A model generated the notes under the pieces. The model ran no database searches. It had not been told where the DNA came from and was given only the letters and a program-made list of their open reading frames with translations. A DNA stretch of 64,000 bases, taken from NCBI RefSeq assembly GCF_030867145.1, contig NC_134454.1:70290308-70354307 (forward strand). The letters are read 5' to 3'. Below are positions 52,925 to 62,925 of the stretch, one piece after another. Every line of letters begins with the position of its first letter. Position 1 is the stretch's first letter. The translations under genes and the position numbers were made by a program. This DNA is from Opisthocomus hoazin. Taxonomy: Eukaryota > Chordata > Aves > Opisthocomiformes > Opisthocomidae.

Positions 52925-53000
52925 ATGTGCAGCATGTTTTCTGGATGGAGCTGGGTGGCCCATGGCTTGTATCTACTCTTTAATATTTGTTCTCTTGAAG
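52925..53000 (+). CDS. IL6ST: IL6ST first coding exon: signal peptide
   Basis: The exon begins at 52920 after CTCTCTTACAG. The ATG at 52925 opens the frame MCSMFSGWSWVAHGLYLLFN, and ICSLEG closes the exon in phase 1 at a GAAG|GTAAGA donor. The hydrophobic run WVAHGLYLLFNIC after a short start is a classic secretory signal, matching the signal peptide of about 22 residues in mammalian gp130. A second in-frame ATG lies three codons on, at 52934. Both have A at position -3 and T at +4, so initiation could be at either. The first is annotated because it comes first. Confidence 0.9.
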
Positions 53001-54125
53001 GTAAGATGTCTGTGTCTCAAACAGTAGACTTGTAGAACTTTAATCAGATGCTTGAGACACATCCTTGTTTTTCGTCTAGATACTTGTGGAGTGGGAGCAG
53101 AAAGTTAGGTATAGTAGAGAGACCTAATTTATGATCTTAATACTATGGTAAAATACTGCATGCTAAACCAGTACTCACTGCTCCTATTCATTGCTCATCT
53201 GTGTACAGAGATAGTGAAGAGCGACTTTGGTCGATGGAAGGTTGCTTTGATTCTACCAACATTACTGGAGCTGGTCACTGTAGCAAACTAAAGTTTAATT
53301 TTATATATGCCAAATGGTATCTAGGTGAAAGTGTGTCTTGGTCAGACTAAACACTGTTAGAGCACTAAGCTAGCAGTGAGCTAGTATGGTAGGCTCTGTG
53401 ATCCAGTGAGGGTTGTGGGCCACTGCTATAGTGTAGCAAATAATCATTCTCAGGAAGATTAGTGTGGCTGCTGATTCAAGGCATTATTTCATATATTTAA
53501 TCTTTAAAACTTGACACTTTTCTCTTTATGTACCTCTGTAGCAGTAGTCACAGTTTTATTGTTGTGTTGAAGTTCCTTTGTAAAAAGAAATATCAAAATT
53601 ATCAGTTCACTGTAGTTCACTGTAATTCCCAAATATGCTTGTAGTAGACACACTGAAGCTTTTGAAATATACAGCTCGAGTATTTAACTGTTCGCTTGCA
53701 GTTCTTCTAAAACAAGCCCACCACAATAAAGATGTATACTTACCCCTATTTTTTGTTGTTAACTTTTTCAACAGAAAATAGCCCTTTAACTGCAAAAGTA
53801 ACCTCATACTACCTTCCTCCTTAAAAATGTCCTCAATATTCAGTCCTTGACTGTCCTCTTACTAAAGGCCCCTGTCTATTAATAGACATTTACTTGCTTG
53901 GTAAAATGCGTTTGCAAAGCCTGGGGAACACTGCACTGGTTTTGCCCCTTAAATCTGCTTGATGGTCCACTAATGCATTTATAACTGTCAAGTAACTAAT
54001 TAATTTCCTGCTTAGACACATGTAGTATTTTTAACATTGTACTAGTGTGTTGTGTCAGCAGTATTGATTATGGAATGCTCTGTGGGTTTTAATAAAGATG
54101 CAATTATTTTTCTTTTTGGTTTCAG
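53001..54125. other. IL6ST intron 2
   Basis: This 1.1-kb intron has a GTAAGA donor and a TTTCTTTTTGGTTTCAG acceptor. No repeat or further exon was seen. Confidence 0.7.
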
Positions 54126-54431
54126 GTGGACTTGTACAGTCATGTGGTCACATTATCCCAGAGTCTCCGGTGTTGGCCCTTGGTTCCAATTTCACAGCAT
54201 TATGCATTTTGAATGAGAGCTGTCTTGACTTTGGCAATATCTATGCTAATCAAATTATCTGGAAAATTAAAAATAGAGTGGTACCTAAAGAACAGTATCA
54301 TGAAATAAACAGAACAGTTTCCAGTGTCACATTTAATGACACTTCTGCACTAGCTACTCCTCTGACTTGCAACATTTTAGCGGATGGACAGATTGAGCAG
54401 AACATTTATGGAATTACGGTTACAATAGGCT
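54126..54431 (+). CDS. IL6ST: IL6ST exon: Ig-like domain D1
   Basis: This 306-nt exon, with phase 1 at both ends, encodes the N-terminal Ig-like domain (about residues 26-127). It starts GGLVQSCGHIIPESPVLALG and contains SNFTALCILNESC, NQIIWKIKNRVVPKEQY, NRTVSSVTFNDTSA and LTCNIL, ending GQIEQNIYGITV. The PESPV, NFTA, PKEQY, NRT-SSVTF, LTCNIL and EQN-YGIT blocks align closely with mammalian gp130. Four N-glycosylation sequons (NFT, NES, NRT, NDT) are visible. In the hexameric IL-6 complex D1 makes the site III contact with the cytokine of the opposite trimer. The donor is GGCT|GTAAGT. Confidence 0.97.
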
Positions 54432-56268
54432 GTAAGTACCATTTTTCTTGCATTTTATTCTAGTCTTAAGAAAATGGCTTCTAAGAAACAAGAGAATGCA
54501 AACAATGGGAAGTGTGCACCTTTTGAGGCACTTATTTCTATTCCCTCAATTTCTGGATAATTGTGTAAAAATGCTGTCAAATTACATGCCATCAAAGCTG
54601 GTAAATATGTGCAGAATAAAGTTTACTAAAAAATACTCCAGAGTATTTCAGTGTTGAAAGAGGAAGAAAACAGAACAACAGAAAGCAACAGAAAAATATT
54701 GAAGCGGAAAGATTTAAATTACAGAAAGATATGAGTTTAACTGAAATAGATCCTAGGAAGTAAACTAACTCTTCCTTACTTCTTCAGTTTTCAGTGTTCA
54801 AGTAAATACAATAAGATCATATGTCCTGCTTTCATAGTAACGCAATGAAATTCTTCACTATGTTTTCTTCATTAATGGACTGAGAAATATTTAGTTCATC
54901 TGTATCACTAAAGCTAACCCGAACTACCTTAAGGATGGAACATACCCTTTGGGTTACTATACTTGTATACATAAGAAAATACTTTTTAACTAATAATAAA
55001 CTTTCTTTGTTCAAGCATGATAGCACTTGCATAGTTCTGAGCAAGTGCTCTTTGAGACAAGACTGAGGCCTTGAGGAAGTAACACGAATAAGTTGGTATA
55101 CTACTTCTTGGTTAATTGGTGGACTGTTTATAAAATGAGTGTTGAGTGTCCTTAATACCGGAGTGTGAATGGGTGATGAATTATGTTGCCTTCTAGTGTT
55201 GGCAGAAAGTATTGCAGTTATAGTGTGGTGTGTGTACAAAAGGCTGGCTTGAGTTCACAATTTAAACTATTGTGGTTCTAGTGTGAGTTATAAAATGCTT
55301 TCACAGAAAGTCAATATTATCTTCAACTTCTGAGGAGTAAATTTCTTACCAGAGAAGATGTGACAGGCAAAATACATGGAAAGATGAGGACAGATAAAAT
55401 ATTCTAAGGTGATAAACTGAGTGACAGTACAGATAACATTCTATAGTTGTAATTCACATAGGAATCTTGAGATGCATTTGTATTTAAAGCTACTGTGTTT
55501 TCCTACTGTCAGTTAAAGAAAAATTCTGTAAACAATGAGAGTAACAACAGTTTGAGAAGAGTACAGCTATTCAGGAGCAAAACTGTAAGGTTCATAAGGT
55601 AGTTCCGTTGAAAATAGCATTCTGCTTGAAAGGAAGTGAGATTCTTCAAGTACATTAATGTATTGTAAATAGTAATATTCTAAAAGCCAGAAACAAACCT
55701 TTATATGCTATGATTTGAATTTAAGACAGAAGAAAGATAGTTCAGCTGCACTCTGAAGAAGTTTCTTGCACACTGCTGAAGTGCAGTGGTGAAGATCCCT
55801 TATCTTGTAGGTATTCGCATCTAAAGCATCTTTCTTCCGTAGTTCAGGTGGGGGACAACAGACCTATCACAGTTGCTTTAGAGCTCAGGTTATTGGCAAA
55901 GTCAGCACATGCCAGTTCAGCTGTAGTGCTCATTAGCATTCTTTTCTGTGTGAATTAAAATAGATTTAGATGAGAGATGGTTGATACCAGGTTTTTTCTG
56001 CCTCAAAAAATAAGAAGTCTTCTGTGCTGTTCCTTGCTGTCAGGTGCTTGTTCCTTATACAGCCTACTGTTTCTCAGAGCAGCTGCTTAAGCTTCTTGAC
56101 TTCCACTGCTGGATGGCATCTAGCACATTTTGGCCCCTCTTACAGAAATAAATCTGACTGTAAATACTTCTGGTGTTCACTGAACTTGTTCTAATGGGAC
56201 ACTTGGTGTGATTCTTACTGGATTTAAATGTGTATGTAGATTAATTATTGCTAACTTTTTCTGTACAG
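54432..56268. other. IL6ST intron 3
   Basis: This 1.8-kb intron runs between the D1 exon and the first D2 exon. The acceptor is TTTTTCTGTACAG. No repeat or other gene was recognised; open frames such as 54832-55239 on the minus strand are chance. Confidence 0.65.
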
Positions 56269-56401
56269 TGCCTCCAGAGAAGCCCAAGAACTTAAGCTGC
56301 ATTGTGCATCAGGTGTCAAGACTCACATATCCTATGACTTGCACCTGGAACCCTGGAAGGCATACATTCCTGGACACTCATTTCAGGTTGAAATACAGAT
56401 G
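56269..56401 (+). CDS. IL6ST: IL6ST exon: first half of cytokine-binding domain D2
   Basis: This 133-nt exon enters in phase 1 and leaves in phase 2. It completes T|TG (Leu) and encodes PPEKPKNLSCIVHQ, then MTCTWNPGRHTFLDT and HFRLKYRW. This is the start of the cytokine receptor homology region: the P-x-KP-NLSC opening, the first conserved cysteine, the C-x-W of the second, and the F-LKY strand. It matches the mammalian PPEKPKNLSCIV block almost exactly. The segment between the two cysteines of the first disulphide (56301-56339) is 13 residues, longer than in human gp130, where I recall 9. Confidence 0.96.
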
Positions 56402-57665
56402 GTAGGTAGCTCTATATAGAATTTTAAAGACTGTTTTGCAGGCTAAACCAAACTTCCTTGAAATTGTCAATATTTTGAAAGAGTTCTCAGCTTAAATCCA
56501 ATTTTCTGAAGCATTGCTGTCTGTTCTAGGGGGAAGGGAAGAGTTAGAGGTTCATATTTAAAGTATTTCTAAGTCAGACATGAAATTTTGCTGCTGTGCT
56601 TGTTTTGGAGTAACAGCTACCTCGTATTTTTTGCATTCTTCAAGTACAAGATTAGTGTGGCTTTAGTGCAGTACAGGTAATCATGAGGTGGCTGGACCCA
56701 AATTGTATATTTTACGTTTTTCTGTGGTCACTGTTCTGTCATATTCTAACAAGTAGAATATCACTCTGCTCCTTGGAGGAAGGTTGAACTAGATGACCTT
56801 TAAAGGTCCCTTACAACCCAACCCTTTCTATAATTTTAAGTAAAGAAACCAACACACAGTGACTGGATTTTGTAGAGGTATTATCTACTCTGTGCTTCCT
56901 AAGAATGTGAAATGGTGTTTGTCCATGATTAATTGTAACATGAAAGTTTCAACAAAAGTATTTCTCCTGTGAAAGCAAATTAACTTAAATATTTTTAAAG
57001 CTCTTCAGATGGTCTCTTGTTCAAAATGGAGTGGACGGTATTGTTACTCTGCTCTGGGAACAGGAATGAGTGCATACAGCTTTCCCTCTATCCCATTCTG
57101 CTAACCTGTTTTGGTTAACAGGTCTAGCAGAAAGTATGGATAGATATAAAACACTAATGAAAACCTTAATGCTTTGCAAATCTCCTGATGCCTCTAAAAC
57201 TATCTGCTGTTAGTGTAGCAGAAGATGGTTGACAGAAATAATGATGTGTTGCAGCTGTAGCACTGTACTCTGGAAGGGTGTGCAGGTGATGCTGACTACA
57301 TCTTTTAATGCATGAATAGAAGCATATTGCTTTTGATTAAATTTATCAATTCTTGATCTTTTTTAAGCTAGGTCAGGTTTTTATACAGCTTTATAATTAC
57401 AATACTGTGGCTTGTGCTTTTGAGGATATGGGACTTGAAATCAAGAGAATTTATTCTAGTTTCTGTTTTAATGCAATCATGCATTTGTGGCTAAACAAGC
57501 CATTCTGATCTCTTCACGTTTACTTCCTGACCTTCTGCTTTACAAAGATAACAGCAAAGGGGGAACATATGAGCTAAACTGATTGCTCTGATCTGCTTAA
57601 AAAGATACTCTAAAGGAAACTAAACTTACTGCTTTATACCTTACTTTTCCTTCTCTTTTATTTAG
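56402..57665. other. IL6ST intron 4
   Basis: This 1.3-kb intron with donor TG|GTAGGT contains a short CR1 3' end (56773-56837), listed separately, and nothing else recognised. Confidence 0.65.
56773..56837 (+). mobile_element. CR1 3' terminal fragment
   Basis: The stretch GGAGGAAGGTTGAACTAGAT, then GACCTTTAAAGGTCCCTTAC and AACCCAACC is the conserved 3' UTR end of CR1 on the + strand. It lacks a clean octamer tail. Only the last 65 bp or so remain, as is typical of strongly 5'-truncated insertions. Confidence 0.75.
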
Positions 57666-57826
57666 GCCACAAGAGAACTTTCCTGACTGTATACCAAAAG
57701 GTGTAAACAATTCTTGTACGATTACTGATGTTCAGTTCTTTGTTAACCTGGAGATCTGGGTAGAAGCAGCAAATGCTCTTGGGAAGGCTGAATCTGATCC
57801 TCTTGTTCTTGATCCCATTGAGATTG
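57666..57826 (+). CDS. IL6ST: IL6ST exon: second half of domain D2
   Basis: This 161-nt exon enters in phase 2 and leaves in phase 1, after acceptor TTCTCTTTTATTTAG. It completes TG|G (Trp) and encodes PQENFPDCIPKGVNNSCTIT, VQFFVNLEIWVEAANALGKA and ESDPLVLDPIEI. The pattern C-x(n)-SCT, then Y/F-FVN-E-WVEA-NALGK-SD, is the diagnostic second half of the gp130 D2 domain. The WVEA-NALG strand corresponds to the F-G region near the D2-D3 hinge. One sequon (NNS) is present. The donor is ATTG|GTAACT. Confidence 0.97.
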
Positions 57827-58161
57827 GTAACTATATGCCTCTTAATAAAGCTTTAATAGTACATAACTGCTGCTTCTGTGCATATTGCTGAATTGGTATT
57901 TAATGTCTCTTCACTATAGAAATCAATGCTGCCAAAATATTTTTGACTAGAACTGTGTTGGACAAAGGTAAGGAATGTGAGAGATTTGATCACAATTCAG
58001 ATAGCAAGTTCTTGTTGAATAGTCTGCTTTAGAACCTAGTGTGAAGCAGTCATTTGAGCCTGTGAAAGGCTTTAATGGTGGTGTTACAGCATAGTGCAAC
58101 AAATGCTAGAGGCATGATAAAATACAGCTGTAGAGTTGACTCCTAACTCCTTCTCTTCTAG
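57827..58161. other. IL6ST intron 5
   Basis: This short 335-bp intron has a GTAACT donor and a CTCCTTCTCTTCTAG acceptor. Nothing else was seen in it. Confidence 0.8.
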
Positions 58162-58313
58162 TTAAACCTCTGTCTCCACACAACTTATCAGTCAACTCGG
58201 GAATACTGCCTACTGTTCTGAAACTTTCCTGGGAGAATCGGATTTCAGCAGCTGTGATGAAGCTGAAATTCAATATTCGCTATAGGATCATAGGTGACAC
58301 AAAATGGATGCAG
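58162..58313 (+). CDS. IL6ST: IL6ST exon: first half of domain D3
   Basis: This 152-nt exon enters in phase 1 and leaves in phase 0 at CAG|GTAATA. It encodes VKPLSPHNLSVNSGILPTVL, then KLSWENRISAAVMKLKFNIR and YRIIGDTKWMQ. The VKP-PPHNLSV start, LKL-W strand, LK-NI-YR and W-Q blocks match mammalian gp130 D3. D3 with D2 forms the elbow that holds the site II surface of IL-6 family cytokines. One sequon (NLS) is present. Confidence 0.97.
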
Positions 58314-58721
58314 GTAATAGTACTAATGTCCCTTGTTACTCTTCTGCTGTAACCCAGCCATTTGTCAAACTGCAGAAGTTCTGTCACTGCTGCAGTTCAG
58401 AGGATTCACTTTCTCCTTAGGCCTTATGTGGCCTCCCAAGGTATTCTGTTGGGCCTGTTCATGAAGGCTGTGATCTAAGTTTTCTTTCGCAGTCTAGAGT
58501 ACAGTGGCCTTGTCTTCTCTTTGTGGACTTCTCTGCTGTCTTCCATGTCATGTTGCAGTGTGTTTTGAATTTTTATTCTGTACATGCAACATCTAGAACA
58601 CTCAAACTTTCATCTTCCCATGCACATGTAAAACTGTTGGTCTAAATGTTGTTTAAAGCTTGGGCAGATGCTGTACAGTGCTGGGATGTTTCTTTTAAAC
58701 TTTCTGTGCCTGCACTTGGGT

Positions 58722-58751
58722 CACACACACACACACACACACACACCCCCC
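58722..58751. repeat. (CA)n microsatellite with C run
   Basis: About twelve CA units are followed by five or six C residues, immediately 5' of the CR1 insertion. It would be length-variable between individuals. Confidence 0.95.
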
Positions 58752-58765
58752 ATGCACTGCTACAG

Positions 58766-59476
58766 GCTTGGGGAAGAGTGGTTGGAAAGCTGCCTGGCAG
58801 AAAAGGACCTGGGGGTGCTGGTCAGCCGCTGGCTGAACGTGAGCCACCAGTGGGCCCAGGTGGCCAAGAAGGCCAACAGCATTCTGGCTGGTGTCAGGAA
58901 TGGTGTGGTCAGCAGGAGTAGAAGAGTGATCTTGCCCCTGTACTCGGCACTGGTGAGGCCACACCTCGAGTACTGTGTTTTGGGCAGACATTGGACAGAA
59001 GGACATTGAGGTGCTGGAGTGTGTCTAGAGCAGGGCGACAAAGCTGGTGAAGGGTCTGGAGCACAGGTCCTGTGAGGAGCAGCTGAGGGAACTGGGGCTG
59101 TTTAGTCTGGAGAAGAGGAGGCTGAGGGGAGACCTTATTGCTCTCTACAGCTGCCTGAAAGAAGGTTGTAGCAAGGTGGGTTTTGGTCTCTTTTCCCAAG
59201 TAACAAGTGATAGCACAACAGAAAATGGCCTCATGTTGTGCCAGGGGATGTTTAGATTGGATATTAAGAAAAATTTCTTCAGCAAAAGGGTTATCAAGCA
59301 TTGGAACAGGCTGCCCAGGGAAGTGGTGGAGTCACCATGCCATCCCTGGAGGTGCTGAAAATGCATGTGGATGTGGTGGTTAGGGACATGGTTTAGTGGT
59401 GGGGTTGGCAGTGTTAGGTTAATGGTTGGATTCAATGATCTTAAAGGTCTTTTCTAACCTAAATGATTCTGTGATT
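58766..59476 (+). mobile_element. CR1 LINE, 5'-truncated, plus strand
   Basis: This is a CR1 insertion of about 710 bp in the same orientation as IL6ST. It encodes the C-terminal end of the CR1 second [38 protein letters not shown] and [13 protein letters not shown], and after a frame break [15 protein letters not shown]. The 3' UTR with GGTTGGATTCAATGATCTTA and the ending AATGATTCTGTGAT marks the true 3' end. The body is broken by stops and shifts. It is embedded in intron 6. Confidence 0.93.
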
Positions 59477-60869
59477 ATTTACAGTATGGTTGTACTGCAT
59501 GCATGCTTCAGGTCTGATGCAGTCAAGGGAATTGAAAAGAGTAAGGAATATGCCTTGCCTGTAGTGCAGTATAATATGTTCAAGTAATCAAGAGCTGTGG
59601 CTTTTTCCTTCAACATCAGTCCATGGACATATTTTCAGTAGTGTCTCAGTCTTGCCTTTCTTTATAACTTTTCTCGGAGCACCAGTATTCCAGAAACACT
59701 CTTTTGATCAAGGTCTTCCCATCTTTTGTTTCAGTACAGAGGCCCAAAAGTAGCCTGAGTTTCATGACTTGTTGGAAGGAAGACTGCTTCTGACTTGTCA
59801 AAATCTGGTGTATGAAGCAGGTAGCATAACACAGCTGCTTGTGACTAATGCAGTATATTCCTTTGGAGGAACTTTCTGAGCTTTAGCTGCAGACATTAAT
59901 TAAGGTCATCTGTATTAATAATTCAAAGACCACTGCCCTGACCCACTTATTCTGCAACTCCAGGATCTGTTGATACTGTCCTATTAAGTCCTTTTAACTT
60001 GTCTTGCCCTTTTAACATGTGCACAAGACTATTGAAATAGTAACTTTTAAAACAACTGAGCTTGCTTAGCTGTGGTAAAATTTGACTAGTCTGACAATTC
60101 ATTGCACTCAGGATTAACCTCTTGAGTGTCCATGTGTGTTTAATCTGCAGTCATTCCTCTTGCAGAGTTGCTCACTATAAAAACTCCTCGAATGCAAGTG
60201 GAATAATGTGTGATGGAGTCAGTGTGTGTACCTACATGTGTGTATTACCTACATCACACATCTGTTTCTGTATGTGTGCAGTGAGAATATTTTTCTGGCA
60301 TTCAGTTGCTGATCTAAGATAAAGGAAAGTTTATGAAAACAAACTCCTTTATTAGCAAAAGTATAAACTACTCTAAAACAAACGATTTCCAATGTCAGTT
60401 AAGAAACTGTTCTATATCAGTGGAAGCAATGATCCTGGATTCTCTAGCTTTATAGGAGGCTTCCAGCACAGGTATTTTGCAATCAGTAATCAAGTGGATA
60501 ACCTATCAAAGTTCTGAAATGCGAGGCAGGGTATTACAGATCAGTAAGCAGAGGAGTTATATGGGAAAGAAGGAGAGGCAGACAAAACTAAATAAAAAAG
60601 AAAACAGAATGAGAGATTGTCCTAAGATAGCCGCTTAACTATGCTAGTGTATATATTGTATTATACCTGGTGAATACACACAACTATGACTGATCCCTTA
60701 GCAAAACATGGCTGAGAATTGAATCTTTTGGAAATAAGAGGGGAGTAAAACTGTTATTTGTATTGGGTGTATATGAAGTGGGGAGCCTCTTGGATGGGAG
60801 CTATAGTAGCACAGAACTCGACTTTACAGTTTATGATCAGTGCCTTTAAAATCTTTCTTCCGTTTACAG

Positions 60870-61029
60870 GTTCCTCCTGAAGATACAGCTTCACCAAGAA
60901 CTTCATTCAGTGTTCAAGGGCTCAGACCCTACACAGAGTATGTCTTTTCAATTCGTTGCATGAAGGAAGATGGAGTGGGCTACTGGAGTGAGTGGAGTGA
61001 ACAGAAAACTGGGGTCACCACTGAAGACA
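60870..61029 (+). CDS. IL6ST: IL6ST exon: second half of domain D3 with WSEWS motif
   Basis: This 160-nt exon enters in phase 0 and leaves in phase 1 at GACA|GTAAGT. It encodes VPPEDTASPRTSFSVQGLRP, YTEYVFSIRCMKEDGVG, YWSEWSEQ and KTGVTTED. The class I cytokine receptor signature WSXWS is intact as WSEWS (60984-60998, about residues 315-319; human has WSDWS at nearly the same number). The RCMKEDG-GYWS block is nearly identical to mammalian gp130. It is the last IL6ST exon in the window. The next, starting the first fibronectin domain, should begin beyond 64000, with its first codon completed after a phase-1 intron. Confidence 0.98.
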
Positions 61030-62925
61030 GTAAGTAATATATGAAAGTATGTCAGTGATTTTCAAAATGTGTGAGTGCTTGGCAGTTTGGCAACAGCCAG
61101 CTGAAATTGTGTGTCCTTGCTTGAGCTGTTTGAATATATATGCAACAAGGCTCTCCTGAGTTACTTTTTGTACTGACTGACTTGACCCATGCATTCCAAG
61201 GAGTGTGAGAGTGGCGTCCCATAAAGCTAACAGAGGTGCTCCCTGATGACAGCTGAATCCGGAGGTAGGGAAGAAACGCTTTCTAGAATGAAAGTTGTAT
61301 TCTCAAAATCTTTTAGAAGGGATGTAGGCTTTATGGTGTTTTTTTCTTCTTCTAAGGGTTGTCTTCTGTAACAGAAGCTATTCTATCGATGTGAAAGTTG
61401 GGGTTTTTTGGTTGACAGACTGCATTGTTTATGAAAAACTCGGTGTTTAGGTGGCCTTTAGGTAAAGTCATAGGTGAACAAGCATCAGTAAGTATGAAAC
61501 AGGAGATCTTAGTCATATAGGATATGTAGACTTCTTACCTTTACTTTTCCCAAGGTATTCTGCATTAACAACACTTCTTTGCCAGAATCACTTACAGCTG
61601 CCTATACACTGTCTTGTACCCACTTGTTTACAGTGTTCTATGTATGGTAATCATGAGTCTTGCTGATATCACTCATACAGTTGTCACTGTGGGAGGCATA
61701 AGAAAGGGAAAGCCATCAATAATCCACTTCAAGCAAAACTGAGTCTGTGTGGAAAATAGCTTTATTTTGGTTATATTTAATCACAAAAATCACGGTTTCC
61801 TTACAATTACCCTTCTTGATGACATAGTCATTGGAGTTGTCACCTTGTAAATTCTGTCCCTTTGCAGTAGGAGTGAGCACTGAATTGCTGCTGTCATAAT
61901 TTAATGAGGAAAACTTCTTACCAGGATCAGCTCTTTGAGGGCAGTATGTGGATCATGTTTAGTATTGCACAAAAGGACTTTCAAGTGGGATAGTTGCAAC
62001 TTTAAAACATAAACTGATTACTAAAGATACACAAAAGATAGCAAACCACTAGGTTAACCTTTAAGTTCACAGCCCTGGAAAAAATACTGCTTAAGAGCCT
62101 CAGTCAGGTGTCAGCCTGCACTGCTTTGGAGCAGATCCTCAGCATTGCAAAGTTGCTGCCATGCACCAAATCTGTTCACAGTACAACCAGCTCATCAGCC
62201 TGGCTGGCCCTCCATCTTCTTGTAATGCTCCAGTCAGCTTTTCAACAGTGTCTGCTTCCGTTGAACTGTATGCTCTGCAGATGTGCTCCATTGCTCTGAA
62301 CTCATTCCTTCAGCACAGTGGCACTGAGGCTTGCTGCACTCAGTGTCTTCTAAGATCTGTGTCCACTGTGTTCCACAGCATGTTTTTTAACATTATTGCT
62401 TCCAGTTCCTCATGAATGCATGTGTGACTTGACATGTAGTGTGGCATTTAAGTAACTACAGCTCACTGTTATGAATGCAATGTACTGTTACAAATTTAAT
62501 GTTCATGGAAGTCATTGTGGTATTTCCTTCCTACTGAGGCTCTCCTGCAAGTTTGTTCTTAAGTACAGAGACTATGCCTTCTGCCACTGAGTTGTGCCAA
62601 AACTATTAGAGTATGTTTAGCACTTTCTGTTTTCATTTTGTTTGCCTGTTTTGTTTTGCAGCATTTTGATTTAGCAATTGTTGCTGCATCTGTAAACTCA
62701 TACAAAATAAAGTTGCACAACAATAACTGAGCAGTAATTATTGGAACACTGACATTAAAATCACACCATGCATTTGTTACAGTATGAAAAATCTTGTTCT
62801 CAAGTAGTGGATTCTTGTGTTTTCTGTTAGCAGAACAAAAATACATACAGTGTGTATATAAACACAGCCTGCACCTATACATTTAGCCCTTTAATTTGCT
62901 CTCCAAATAAAAGCCCAAGGCTTTG
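61030..62925. other. IL6ST intron 7, left part
   Basis: No further IL6ST exon was found here. The stretch 61750-62400 is somewhat more G+C-rich and has a minus-strand AATAAA at its left end (about 61760), which hints at an old retrocopy. No product could be named. Confidence 0.5.

Larger units (their letters stand above)
58314..60869. other. IL6ST intron 6 (2.6 kb) with a CA repeat and a CR1 copy
   Basis: The intron contains a (CA)n tract at 58722-58746 and a 0.7-kb CR1 insertion directly after it, both listed separately. The right half (59480-60869) shows no further repeat or exon. The acceptor is TCTTCCGTTTACAG. Confidence 0.7.
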
